Origin: JADGGM01 sp035553215
Lineage (GTDB): Bacteria > Gemmatimonadota > Gemmatimonadetes > Gemmatimonadales > Gemmatimonadaceae
DNA length: 64,000 bases
Direction of reading: 5' to 3'
Assembly (NCBI GenBank): GCA_035553215.1
Contig: DATNDS010000031.1
Span: forward strand, 3,230-67,229
The notes beneath the pieces are model-generated. The model was not told the origin of the DNA. It was given only the letters and a program-made list of their open reading frames with translations, and searched no databases. Position numbers and translations under genes: made by a program. Positions 25,183 through 33,502 of the stretch are shown here, piece by piece; positions within the stretch are counted from its first letter, which is position 1; each line of letters starts with the position of its first letter.

Positions 25183-27036
25183 GTGCCGTTGAACATCGAA
25201 CAGTATGCGCTCATTGGGAACACCCGCACGGCAGCCCTGGTGGGCGTCGATGGGTCGATCGACTGGCTCTGCTTTCCCCGGTTCGATGCGCCGGCATGCT
25301 TTGCGGCGCTGCTCGGTACGCCGGAACATGGTCGCTGGCTGCTCGCTCCGGCCACGCCGGTCGGCAGCCTGCGCCGCGGCTATCGTGACGGAACCATGAT
25401 CCTTGATACCGAACTCACCACCGACGAGGGGACCGTCCGCGTCACCGACTGCATGCCACACTGGACGGGGCGATCCGATATCGTCCGGCTCGTCGAAGGG
25501 CTGGACGGCGCGGTGCGCATGCGCATGGAGCTGGTGATCCGGTTCGACTACGGCGCGACGGTCCCCTGGGTACGGCGCCTGGACGGTACGCTTACCGCCA
25601 CGGCGGGTCCGGATTCCATGGATCTCCATACGCCGGTGGAGACACACGGCGAGGGCTTCACCACGGTCGCGGAGTTCACGATCCGGAAAGGCGAGGCGAT
25701 TCCCTTCTCGCTGTCGCATTTCGCGTCGCACCTGGAGGCGCCGCTGCCCGTGGACGCGCGAGCCGCCATTGAGGCGACCGAACGCTGGTGGCGCGAGTGG
25801 TCGGACGGCTGCACGTACACCGGTGATTGGCGACCCCAGGTGGTTCGGTCTCTGCTCACGCTCAAGTCGCTCACCTACGGGCCCAGCGGCGGCATTGTCG
25901 CCGCGCCCACGACATCGTTGCCGGAGCAACTGGGTGGCGTGCGCAACTGGGACTACCGCTACTGCTGGCTGCGTGACGCCACGTTCACGCTGTACTCCCT
26001 GCTCGTCACGGGATTCCAGGACGAGGCCGTGGCCTGGTGCCGGTGGCTGGTGCGCGCGGCGGCCGGACGGCCCGACGACCTGCAGATCGTGTACGGAATT
26101 GAAGGAGAGCGCCGGCTGGATGAATGGGAGCTCACATGGCTCCCCGGCTACCAGGGTGCGGCGCCCGCCAGGGTGGGAAACGCCGCGAGCAAGCAGTTGC
26201 AGCTCGACGTGTACGGGGAGGTGATGGACATGCTGCACCTCGCGCGCGCCAGCGGATCGCAGCCGGAACCCCACGCATGGGAAATCCAGCTCAAGCTCAT
26301 GGAGCATCTGGAATCGGTGTGGGAGCAGCCCGATCACGGAATCTGGGAGATTCGTGGCGAACCCCGGCACTTCACGCACTCCAAGGTCATGGTGTGGGTG
26401 GCGCTGGATCGCGCGGTGAAGGGCGTGGAGCAGTTCGGTCTGCAGGGTCCGGTCGAGCACTGGCGCGACCTGCGCCGCACGGTGTATCACCAGATTCTCG
26501 AGCAGGGATACGACGCCGCTCGGAACTGCTTCGTGCAGTCCTACGGATCCACCGCGCTCGACGCGAGCCTGCTGCTGATTCCACAGGTGGGATTTCTTCC
26601 GCCCACGGACCCGCGCGTGCGCGGCACCGTGGAGGCCATCGAGCGCGACCTGATGGAGGACGGCCTGGTACTTCGCTATCGAACCGAGACGAACGTGGAC
26701 GGCCTTCCACCCGGTGAAGGCGTCTTTCTCCCCTGCTCGTTCTGGATGGTGGACAACCTGGCGCTGCTCGGCCGGTACGATGAGGCGCGCGCGATGTTCG
26801 AGCGCCTGATCGCCCTGTGCAACGATGTCGGACTCATCGCCGAGGAATACGATCCGCAAGCGAAGCGCCTGGTCGGGAACTTTCCCCAGGCATTCACGCA
26901 CGTGGCGCTCGTCAACTCCGCGCGCAATCTGTCACGGCCCGGCGGACCCAGCGAGCATCGCAGCCGGGGTGACGCGCCCGCTGAGAGCCCCGTGCACGCT
27001 CCCGTAACCAGCCCCGTGCACGGCCGAAGGGAATGA
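25183..27036 (+). CDS. GH15 glucoamylase/trehalase-like glycoside hydrolase
   Basis: A 617-residue cytoplasmic glycoside hydrolase family 15 protein. It begins IEQYALIGNTRTAALVGVDG, the typical N-terminal beta-sandwich of actinobacterial/archaeal GH15 glucoamylases and trehalases, followed by the (alpha/alpha)6 barrel with LPEQLGGVRNWDYRYCWLRD and FPQAFTHVALVNSA. No signal peptide. It likely hydrolyses maltooligosaccharides, glycogen fragments or trehalose inside the cell. The GTG at 25183 starts it 10 bp after the phosphorylase stop; longer in-frame sequence overlaps that gene and is not used. A second, exported GH15 lies at 41523. Confidence 0.9.
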   Translation: MPLNIEQYALIGNTRTAALVGVDGSIDWLCFPRFDAPACFAALLGTPEHGRWLLAPATPVGSLRRGYRDGTMILDTELTTDEGTVRVTDCMPHWTGRSDIVRLVEGLDGAVRMRMELVIRFDYGATVPWVRRLDGTLTATAGPDSMDLHTPVETHGEGFTTVAEFTIRKGEAIPFSLSHFASHLEAPLPVDARAAIEATERWWREWSDGCTYTGDWRPQVVRSLLTLKSLTYGPSGGIVAAPTTSLPEQLGGVRNWDYRYCWLRDATFTLYSLLVTGFQDEAVAWCRWLVRAAAGRPDDLQIVYGIEGERRLDEWELTWLPGYQGAAPARVGNAASKQLQLDVYGEVMDMLHLARASGSQPEPHAWEIQLKLMEHLESVWEQPDHGIWEIRGEPRHFTHSKVMVWVALDRAVKGVEQFGLQGPVEHWRDLRRTVYHQILEQGYDAARNCFVQSYGSTALDASLLLIPQVGFLPPTDPRVRGTVEAIERDLMEDGLVLRYRTETNVDGLPPGEGVFLPCSFWMVDNLALLGRYDEARAMFERLIALCNDVGLIAEEYDPQAKRLVGNFPQAFTHVALVNSARNLSRPGGPSEHRSRGDAPAESPVHAPVTSPVHGRRE

Positions 27037-27070
27037 CCGCTGCCCCACGGTCCGCCCGGTACGTCGCTCG

Positions 27071-29008
27071 CTAAATGTCGAGATTTCTCACGAACCTGGC
27101 GTTGGTCTCGATGAACAGCCGCCGCGGTTCGACATCATCGCCCATGAGCGTCTGGAAGATCCGGTCCGCCTCCACCGCGTCCTCCATGTCCACCTTGAGC
27201 AGCGTGCGACGCTCCGGATTCATCGTGGTGTCCCAGAGCTGCTCCTTGTTCATCTCGCCCAGCCCCTTGTAGCGCTGCACCGCCACGCTGCCGCGGCCGT
27301 CCCCGTTCCCCAGCCGCTCCATGTACGTGTCGCGCTCCGACTCGTCGTATGCGTAGAACTCGTCCTTCCCCTTCGCGACGCGGAAGAGCGGCGGCTGCGC
27401 GATGTACACGTAGCCGGCCTCGATGAGCTCGCGCATCTGACGGAAGAAGAAGGTGAGCAGCAGCGTGCGGATGTGTGCGCCGTCCACATCGGCATCGGTC
27501 ATGATGATGATCTTGTGGTAGCGCGCCTGATCCACCTGAAAATCATCCTTGATGCCCGTGCCGATCGCGGTGATGATCGTCCGGATCTCCTCGTTCGAGA
27601 GCACCTTGTCGATGCGTGCCTTCTCGACGTTGATGATCTTGCCGCGGAGCGGCAGAATCGCCTGGTACTGGCGGTCCCGTCCCTGCTTGGCCGAGCCGCC
27701 CGCGGAGTCGCCTTCCACAAGATACAACTCGCAGAGCGAGGGCTCGCTGAGCGAGCAGTCCGCCAGCTTGCCCGGCAGAATGCCGCTGTCCAGCGCGGAC
27801 TTCTTGCGCGTGAGGTCGCGTGCCTTGCGCGCGGCTTCGCGCGCGCGCGCCGCCGACACGGCCTTTTCCACCACGGTGTTGGCCGAGCGCGGATGCTCCT
27901 CGAGGTATGCCGCGAGGAACTCGTTCACCGCGCTGCGCACCGCGCCTTCGGCCTCCGAGTTGCCGAGCTTCGTCTTGGTCTGCCCCTCGAACTGCGGCTC
28001 GTGGACCTTGATGGACAGCACGGCCGTCATCCCCTCGCGCACGTCCTCGCCGGTGAGCGTGAAGTCCGCCTTCTTCAGGAAGTTCCCCTTCTGCGCGTAC
28101 TGGTTGACCACGCGCGTGAGCGCGCTCTTGAACCCGGTGAGGTGCGTGCCGCCCTCGATCGTGTTGATGTTGTTCACGAACGAGAACACGTTCTCGTTGT
28201 AGCCATCGTTGTACTGAATGGCGAGCTCGATGGCGATGTCGTCGCGCGACGTGTCGATGTACATGACATCGGGGTGCAGCGTCTTCCTCCCCTTGTTCAG
28301 GTACGTGACGAATTCCCGGAGACCGCCCTTCGCGTGGAAGGTTTCCATCCGTGCCGGCGTCTCCCGCTCATCCGAGAACGTGATGGTGATGCCCTTGTTC
28401 AGGTAGGACAGCTCGCGCAGACGGCCAATGAGAATGCCGGCATCGTAGGTGAGCTCCGTGAAGATCGTGGGATCCGGCCTGAACCAAACCGTCGTGCCAC
28501 TCTCGGTCTTCGCGATCTTGCGCACGGTGCGCAGCTTGCTGCTGGTAATGCCGCGCTCGAACGCCATGTGGTGCTCGTGTCCGTCGCGCTTCACCCAGAC
28601 TTCGAGTTTGTCCGACAGCGCGTTCACCACGGAGACGCCCACGCCGTGCAGGCCGCCCGACACCTTGTAGGCGCTCTTGTCGAACTTGCCGCCAGCGTGC
28701 AGTACCGTCATGGCGAGCTCGACGCCCGGTATCTTTTCCGTCGGGTGCACATCCACCGGAATGCCACGCCCGTTGTCGATGACCCGGATGGAATTGTCCG
28801 CGTGGATGATGACGTCGACGCGATCTGCATAACCGGCCAGCGCCTCGTCAATGGAGTTGTCCACCACCTCGAAGACGAGATGATGCAGTCCGCGCGAGGA
28901 CGTGGACCCGATGTACATCCCCGGCCGCTTGCGGACCGCCTCGAGTCCCTTGAGTACCTGAATCTGACCGGCATCGTAGTGCTCCGACGCGCTCCCGTCT
29001 CTGGCCAT
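27071..29008 (-). CDS. gyrB: DNA gyrase subunit B
   Basis: A 645-residue GyrB, the ATPase half of the type IIA topoisomerase that introduces negative supercoils. GHKL ATPase motifs: EVVDNSIDEAL (near 50), DNGRGIPVDVH, GGLHGVGVSVVNAL. A transducer domain follows, then the TOPRIM domain with YLVEGDSAGGSAKQG (near 428) and IIMTDADVDGAHIRTLLLTF. The C-terminus lacks the GyrB insertion seen in proteobacteria, which is normal outside that group; GyrB is preferred to ParE because of the recF-dciA context. ATG at 29008 is used; a GTG two codons upstream is possible. It is the last gene of recF-dciA-gyrB. Confidence 0.96.
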   Translation of the reverse strand: MARDGSASEHYDAGQIQVLKGLEAVRKRPGMYIGSTSSRGLHHLVFEVVDNSIDEALAGYADRVDVIIHADNSIRVIDNGRGIPVDVHPTEKIPGVELAMTVLHAGGKFDKSAYKVSGGLHGVGVSVVNALSDKLEVWVKRDGHEHHMAFERGITSSKLRTVRKIAKTESGTTVWFRPDPTIFTELTYDAGILIGRLRELSYLNKGITITFSDERETPARMETFHAKGGLREFVTYLNKGRKTLHPDVMYIDTSRDDIAIELAIQYNDGYNENVFSFVNNINTIEGGTHLTGFKSALTRVVNQYAQKGNFLKKADFTLTGEDVREGMTAVLSIKVHEPQFEGQTKTKLGNSEAEGAVRSAVNEFLAAYLEEHPRSANTVVEKAVSAARAREAARKARDLTRKKSALDSGILPGKLADCSLSEPSLCELYLVEGDSAGGSAKQGRDRQYQAILPLRGKIINVEKARIDKVLSNEEIRTIITAIGTGIKDDFQVDQARYHKIIIMTDADVDGAHIRTLLLTFFFRQMRELIEAGYVYIAQPPLFRVAKGKDEFYAYDESERDTYMERLGNGDGRGSVAVQRYKGLGEMNKEQLWDTTMNPERRTLLKVDMEDAVEADRIFQTLMGDDVEPRRLFIETNARFVRNLDI

Positions 29009-29090
29009 TTCCACCTGATCCCGACTGATGTGTGTGATCGAATTCCCCTACCGAATACATACCGAAACAACAATCGCGCCCAACCAATTG

Positions 29091-29118
29091 AATCTAGCCT
29101 AAAATCCAGCAATTTCAA
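29091..29118 (-). promoter_or_regulatory. Possible gyrB promoter
   Basis: On the minus strand, TTGAAA (29118-29113) and TAGATT (29096-29091) with a 16-bp spacer, in an unusually AT-rich about 100-bp gap between dciA and gyrB. It would let gyrB be expressed apart from recF-dciA. Confidence 0.4.
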
Positions 29119-29122
29119 GCAG

Positions 29123-29434
29123 TTAGCGCATCAATCGCCAGCGAATCCGGGCGATCGTCAACTCGCCGGCGTGCGCGTTCAACAACCGCAGAATCTGCGG
29201 TTCCATCAGCGACAGCTCCTGCATCCACGAGTTCGTGCGCACGGCCACGAACAGCGTGCCGTCGCGCGAGATCATCTGCGGCTCCGTGACCGACGCGATC
29301 TGCTCACCCACGATGCGCGCCCATTCCGGAATGATGCCCGCCTGCTCCACCCGCTTCGCCAATCCGGACTGATCCAGATACCTCGTGAGCGCGTCACCAA
29401 TAGGCTGCGGTTTTCCCTTCCGCGGCGGTGCCAT
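29123..29434 (-). CDS. dciA: DciA family protein (DUF721)
   Basis: A 103-residue DUF721/DciA protein, the ancestral bacterial loader of the replicative helicase DnaB. Seen are IGDALTRYLDQSGLAKRVEQAG, the WARIVG core and a TLFVAVRTNSWMQELS segment ending in RIRWRLMR, all typical of the KH-like DciA domain. It sits between recF and gyrB, the position in which dciA is found in many genomes lacking dnaC. Start: the ATG at 29434 overlaps the recF TGA (TGATG); the preceding GTG is less likely. Confidence 0.9.
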   Translation of the reverse strand: MAPPRKGKPQPIGDALTRYLDQSGLAKRVEQAGIIPEWARIVGEQIASVTEPQMISRDGTLFVAVRTNSWMQELSLMEPQILRLLNAHAGELTIARIRWRLMR

Positions 29435-30600
29435 CACGAGGGCATGGAGATCTCGCCCGCCACGATCCGGCGCCGTTCCAGCCTGGTGAGTCCCGCCGGA
29501 ATGTCATTCGCGCGCGGCACCGCGAGCATGATCTGCCCCCGTCCGTCCACGCACAACAGCTCCAGAATGCGCGCCGTGCGCCGCTCGTCGAGCTCCGCGA
29601 AGGGATCGTCGAGCAGCACGATGGGCTCACACCCTGTCGCCGCGCGAAAGGTGGCGCTTTCCAGCAGCCTCAGCACGATCGCGGCGGTTCGCTGCTGCCC
29701 CGCCGATCCATAGCTGCGCAGGTCGTGGCCATCGTGCGAGAGCACGAGATCATCGCGGTGCGGGCCGGCATGCGTGAGCCCGTGGCGCATGTCGAGCTGA
29801 CGTTTGCGCGCGAGCGTGTCCCGCAACATGGCCTCGGGGTCGTGGCTCTCGGAGTCCGACGACCTCCGATACAGCAGCCGGCACGTACCCCCTTCGCCAA
29901 CCGCCGCGCACAGCTCGGAAAATTGCGCCGCATACCGGTCCACCCAGTTCTGCCTGGCGCGCCAGAGCACCGCGCCGTGCTCGGCCAGCGCCGGTTCCCA
30001 GACGGCGACACGCTGCTCGTGCGACCCGAGCGCCGCTGGATCCTCCCGCATGGCGGCGTTGCGCTGCGCGAGCGCCGTCCGATAGCGCTGGAGCGACGCG
30101 AGATAACTGCGCGATGTGAGTGAGAGCATGATGTCGAGAAAGCGGCGGCGCAGGCTCGGCCCGCCCGACACCAGCGCCGCATCCTGCGGCGCAAAGATCA
30201 CCGCCGGAAAGACACCCAGCGCATCCGCCAGCCGCGGCGTTTCCACGCCATCCACGACAAGCTTCTTGCGCTTGCTGTGCCGCTCGAAGCCCGCGGTCAC
30301 GCTGTCCGCGCGCGCCCCCGCCAGTCGCGCGGCAAGGTGAAAGCCCGAGGCGCCGAACGAGACGAGCTCCTGATCGTGTGCGCCCCGGAAGGAACGCAGC
30401 ATCTGCAGATAGCGAATAGCCTCGAGGACGTTCGTCTTGCCCTGACCATTCTCGCCCACGAGCGCGATCCCCTCCGGTGGGAGCGCCAGGGTCGTCTCGC
30501 GCAGGTTGCGGAAGTCGCGCACCGACAGCCGTTCGAGGACCGTGGCGCGCAGCGCTTCCACCGCCCCGGCAGACGGCCCGACAGATTCGCTCACCAGCAT
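29434..30600 (-). CDS. recF: DNA replication/repair protein RecF
   Basis: A 388-residue RecF, an SMC-like ATPase that helps load RecA at gaps. Walker A GENGQGKTN (49-57), the ABC-like signature region SYGSAGQQRT and Walker B IVLLDDPFAELDERR are all intact. RDFRNL near the N-terminus is also typical. Its stop overlaps dciA, and its ATG lies 1 nt after the enoyl-CoA hydratase stop, so recF is translated at the end of that gene rather than downstream of dnaN as in the usual dnaA-dnaN-recF arrangement. Confidence 0.94.
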   Translation of the reverse strand: MLVSESVGPSAGAVEALRATVLERLSVRDFRNLRETTLALPPEGIALVGENGQGKTNVLEAIRYLQMLRSFRGAHDQELVSFGASGFHLAARLAGARADSVTAGFERHSKRKKLVVDGVETPRLADALGVFPAVIFAPQDAALVSGGPSLRRRFLDIMLSLTSRSYLASLQRYRTALAQRNAAMREDPAALGSHEQRVAVWEPALAEHGAVLWRARQNWVDRYAAQFSELCAAVGEGGTCRLLYRRSSDSESHDPEAMLRDTLARKRQLDMRHGLTHAGPHRDDLVLSHDGHDLRSYGSAGQQRTAAIVLRLLESATFRAATGCEPIVLLDDPFAELDERRTARILELLCVDGRGQIMLAVPRANDIPAGLTRLERRRIVAGEISMPS

Positions 30601-30601
30601 G

Positions 30602-31384
30602 TCACCGCCCTGAGAACCGCGGCGCGCGCTTCTCGAGAAAGGCCCGCATGCCCTCGCGCATGTCCTCCGTGCTCGCGAGCAGCCCGAAGTGGTTCGCCTC
30701 GATGGACAGTCCCTCCTCCAGCGTCACGCCGACTCCCCGCTGCACAGCCTCGATGCAGAGCGCCACGGCAAGCGGACCGTTCGCGAGAATCCGGCGCAGC
30801 AGAGCGTCGGATTCCGCGAGCAGCGCATCGCGTGGCACGACACGGTTGACCATGCCGATGCGATGCGCCTCCTCCGCATCGATCATCTCGCCCGTGAGAA
30901 TGAGTTGCAGCGCGCGCCCCGCTCCGATGAGCCGCGGCAGTCGCTGCGTGCCGCCGTAACCCGGACCAATGCCCAGCTTCACCTCGGGCAGCCCGAATTT
31001 CGCGTTTGCCGACGCGATGCGAATGTGACACGCCAGCGCGAGCTCGCAGCCGCCGCCCAGCGCGAAGCCGTTCACCGCGGCAATCACCGGCTTGCGTGAC
31101 CGCTCGAACCGCAGGAGAACCGCCTGTCCACGCCGGGCGCGCGCCCGGCCATCCAGGGGGCCCTGTGCGGACAGTTCCTGAATGTCGGCGCCCGCCACAA
31201 ATGCCTTGGAGCCGGCGCCGGTCACGATCACACCACCGATGTCGTCACGCCGCTCCACGACGTCAATGGCTTCGTCCAGTTCGCCCATGGTGGCGTCGTC
31301 GAGCGCATTCAGCTTGTCGGGCCGATTGACGGTGATGGTCGCGACGCGGTCGTGCACGTCGAACAGCAAAGAGGTGAACGTCAT
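30602..31384 (-). CDS. Enoyl-CoA hydratase/isomerase
   Basis: A 260-residue crotonase superfamily enzyme. Both oxyanion-hole segments are visible: KAFVAGADIQEL (near 66) and ALGGGCELALACHIRIAS (near 105-122). The catalytic glutamates expected of a hydratase are present in GGCELA and in LPEVKLGIGPGYGGTQRL. It hydrates trans-2-enoyl-CoA in beta-oxidation. The ATG at 31384 (MTFTSLLFDVHDR) is the start; the ORF continues to 31504 without homology. Directly upstream of recF (1 nt gap) and probably cotranscribed with it, an unusual partner. Confidence 0.92.
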   Translation of the reverse strand: MTFTSLLFDVHDRVATITVNRPDKLNALDDATMGELDEAIDVVERRDDIGGVIVTGAGSKAFVAGADIQELSAQGPLDGRARARRGQAVLLRFERSRKPVIAAVNGFALGGGCELALACHIRIASANAKFGLPEVKLGIGPGYGGTQRLPRLIGAGRALQLILTGEMIDAEEAHRIGMVNRVVPRDALLAESDALLRRILANGPLAVALCIEAVQRGVGVTLEEGLSIEANHFGLLASTEDMREGMRAFLEKRAPRFSGR

Positions 31385-31529
31385 TCCTGGCGAGCCGTGG
31401 AAGGGAGCAGGGCGGGGGATGTAACCGTGAAATCTAACCTCCCAGTGCCGCTCTCGCGTGCCCATCGGATGTGAAACGGGGACGTCCGAGAACGTCCCCG
31501 TCAACGCGATCGTACGCTCCGCAATCCGG

Positions 31530-32309
31530 TCAGGAGGTCAGCACGAAACACGCGTCGCCCGTCCACGTGCCCTGGTCGGTTCCGCTGCTCAGCGGCGCCG
31601 TGTAGTTGCCGCCGATTGCGCTCCCATCGGCAGCCGGAAGCGTTCCCTGCGCGGTGAGCCCGCCGGATGCTGCCTTGAGTGTGACGTTCGGTCCGTTCAC
31701 CGCTCCATCCAGCCGGGTGACCTGACCCGCGCTCGTGTACCAGCCCGTCAACTCGGTGCCGGACTGCAACAGAAACCAGCCGCCGCTGTTCTCCGAATTG
31801 GTCGTGGAAATCCACGAGCCGCAGTATGTGGTCACGATCAACGTGCTGGTCACCGAGTAGGCCGTGAAGTTGCCGCTGGCGGATTGATCACTCGCGGCGA
31901 AGGTTCCCGTCAGTCGCCCGCCTGTCACTTTCCCGCCCGCGGTGAATTCGGTGTTGTCGATCCCACCATTGAAGGTGAAGGTGACGCTGTCACCAGTGAC
32001 CGTGCCGCCCGTGATGGGGAGCGCGCCGAACGCCGTTCCGCACACCGAGGAGCAGCCGCCGGTTTGCCGCAGCACTGTGGAGCCGGTCGCGTTGGAGAGT
32101 TTACGCGCGAGCGCCGAGGAGAATTGCAGGTCGAGTTCACCACCCTGATCGTTGTTCGCGACGATCACTCCGGTGTACGTCGTTGACGCCGGGCGTGGCT
32201 GAGGCCCTGTCGAGTCACTGCCGCACGCGCCCAAAGTGATGCAAGCTGCCATACCCGCGGCCACCAACCACGGTCGTGCTGCCGCCCTGCACATCGAGCC
32301 GTCATTCAT
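31530..32309 (-). CDS. Secreted lipoprotein of unknown function
   Basis: A 259-residue lipoprotein. The signal peptide has a lipobox ITLGACGSD (Cys near residue 29). The mature part is rich in Gly, Thr and Ser with repeated beta-strand patterns (GGKVTGGRLTGTFAASD, VTGDSVTFTFNGG, STLIVTTYCGSWIS) and four cysteines, resembling beta-sandwich surface proteins. No known domain recognised. The ATG at 32309 has AAGGAGA 5 nt upstream, which decides the start against the longer ORF to 32408. Confidence 0.8.
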   Translation of the reverse strand: MNDGSMCRAAARPWLVAAGMAACITLGACGSDSTGPQPRPASTTYTGVIVANNDQGGELDLQFSSALARKLSNATGSTVLRQTGGCSSVCGTAFGALPITGGTVTGDSVTFTFNGGIDNTEFTAGGKVTGGRLTGTFAASDQSASGNFTAYSVTSTLIVTTYCGSWISTTNSENSGGWFLLQSGTELTGWYTSAGQVTRLDGAVNGPNVTLKAASGGLTAQGTLPAADGSAIGGNYTAPLSSGTDQGTWTGDACFVLTS

Positions 32310-32366
32310 ATCGTCTCCTTGTCCGGGTGATCTTTCCTGCCCTCCCCCTTCCTCCTGACGACCAAC

Positions 32367-32372
32367 ATTATA
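32367..32372 (-). promoter_or_regulatory. Probable -10 box of the lipoprotein gene
   Basis: A consensus TATAAT on the minus strand, about 58 bp before the lipoprotein start. I found no convincing -35 at 16-18 bp, so only the -10 is listed. Confidence 0.5.
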
Positions 32373-32461
32373 AGAGGATAACGTATCGCGATGCGCAATG
32401 CTCGGCATAGCAGAATGCGTACCGGTTTCGAGGCGGGACTTCGCACGCTACGTTATCGCGC

Positions 32462-33502
32462 GTGCCAGTCATTGAGGCGGTTCGCTGGTCTCCGGAACAC
32501 GATGCGGTTCGGGTGATCGATCAGACGCTCCTCCCCGAGCGGCTGGTCGAACGCGATCTCCGCACCCTGGAGGAGAGCTGCGATGCGATCCGGCGGCTGG
32601 TCGTGCGGGGAGCTCCGGCCATCGGCGTCGCCGGTGCCATGGCGCTCGTCGTCTCACTCATGCCCTTCGCCGGTCTGCCCCGAGCGGATTTCCTCGAGCG
32701 CGCGCGAGCCCATGCCGCTCGCCTGGCCGCGACGCGGCCCACGGCGGTGAACCTGTCCTGGGCACTCCAGCGTCTGATACGGCGGGTGGATGACATGGCT
32801 GATGCGCCGGGCGACCAGCTCGGCGCCATTCGCGCCGAGGCGACGGCGATTCTCGAGGAGGACCGTGCCATGTGTCGCCGCATCGGCGAGTACGGACTCA
32901 CCCTCATGCCGGCCGGACCCGCGGAAGCGCATGTGCTCACACACTGCAACGCCGGAGCACTGGCCACGAGCGGCATTGGCACGGCGCTCGCACCCGTGTA
33001 CATCGCGGCCGAACGCGGACGGGCGGTCAGCGTGATCGTCGGCGAGACGCGTCCGGTGCTGCAGGGCGCGCGGCTCACGGCATGGGAACTCTCGCGCGCC
33101 AGCATTCCGGTCACGGTGGTTACCGACAGCGCGGTGGCGAGCCTCATGCGCGCGGGGCGTATTGATCTCGTCATCGTGGGGGCGGATCGCATCGCCGCGA
33201 ACGGCGACACCGCGAACAAGGTCGGCACGTACGCGCTTGCGGTGCTCGCCCGCGCACACGGCATTTCCTTCCACGTGGCGGCGCCGACATCCACCTTCGA
33301 CCCGCGACTCGCCGATGGCACAGAAATCGTCATCGAGCAGCGTGAGCGCGCCGAGGTGGCAGGCGCGCCCGGCGCCCTCGCGGTGCCGCCGGAAGCGGAG
33401 GTTGAGAATCCGGCCTTCGATGTTACGCCGGCCGGATTGATCACATCCGTCATCTCGGATCGCGGTGTGCACCGTCCACCGTTCGACTTTCACGTCTCAT
33501 GA
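32462..33502 (+). CDS. mtnA: S-methyl-5-thioribose-1-phosphate isomerase
   Basis: A 346-residue MtnA of the eIF-2B-like family, which isomerises methylthioribose-1-phosphate to methylthioribulose-1-phosphate in the methionine salvage pathway. Signatures: VVRGAPAIGVAGA (about 47-59), HVLTHCNAGALATSG with the active-site Cys and GADRIAANGDTANKVGTY with the catalytic Asp. Start is a GTG. The TGA overlaps the ATG of glpK (ATGA), which makes an odd methionine-salvage/glycerol pair. No other mtn gene is in the window. Confidence 0.93.
   Translation: MPVIEAVRWSPEHDAVRVIDQTLLPERLVERDLRTLEESCDAIRRLVVRGAPAIGVAGAMALVVSLMPFAGLPRADFLERARAHAARLAATRPTAVNLSWALQRLIRRVDDMADAPGDQLGAIRAEATAILEEDRAMCRRIGEYGLTLMPAGPAEAHVLTHCNAGALATSGIGTALAPVYIAAERGRAVSVIVGETRPVLQGARLTAWELSRASIPVTVVTDSAVASLMRAGRIDLVIVGADRIAANGDTANKVGTYALAVLARAHGISFHVAAPTSTFDPRLADGTEIVIEQRERAEVAGAPGALAVPPEAEVENPAFDVTPAGLITSVISDRGVHRPPFDFHVS

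Noticed and set aside
29015..29122. Replication origin next to gyrB
   Set aside because: AT-rich but no DnaA boxes (TTATCCACA) in the gap and no dnaA or dnaN nearby.
27473..29713. 746-residue plus-strand ORF opposite gyrB, dciA and the end of recF
   Set aside because: Shadow of the minus-strand genes; sequence composition and absence of homology, while the minus strand reads clear GyrB, DciA and RecF.
32310..32461. SAM riboswitch in front of mtnA
   Set aside because: Only about 150 bp, no SAM-I core motifs seen, and the space also serves the divergent lipoprotein gene.
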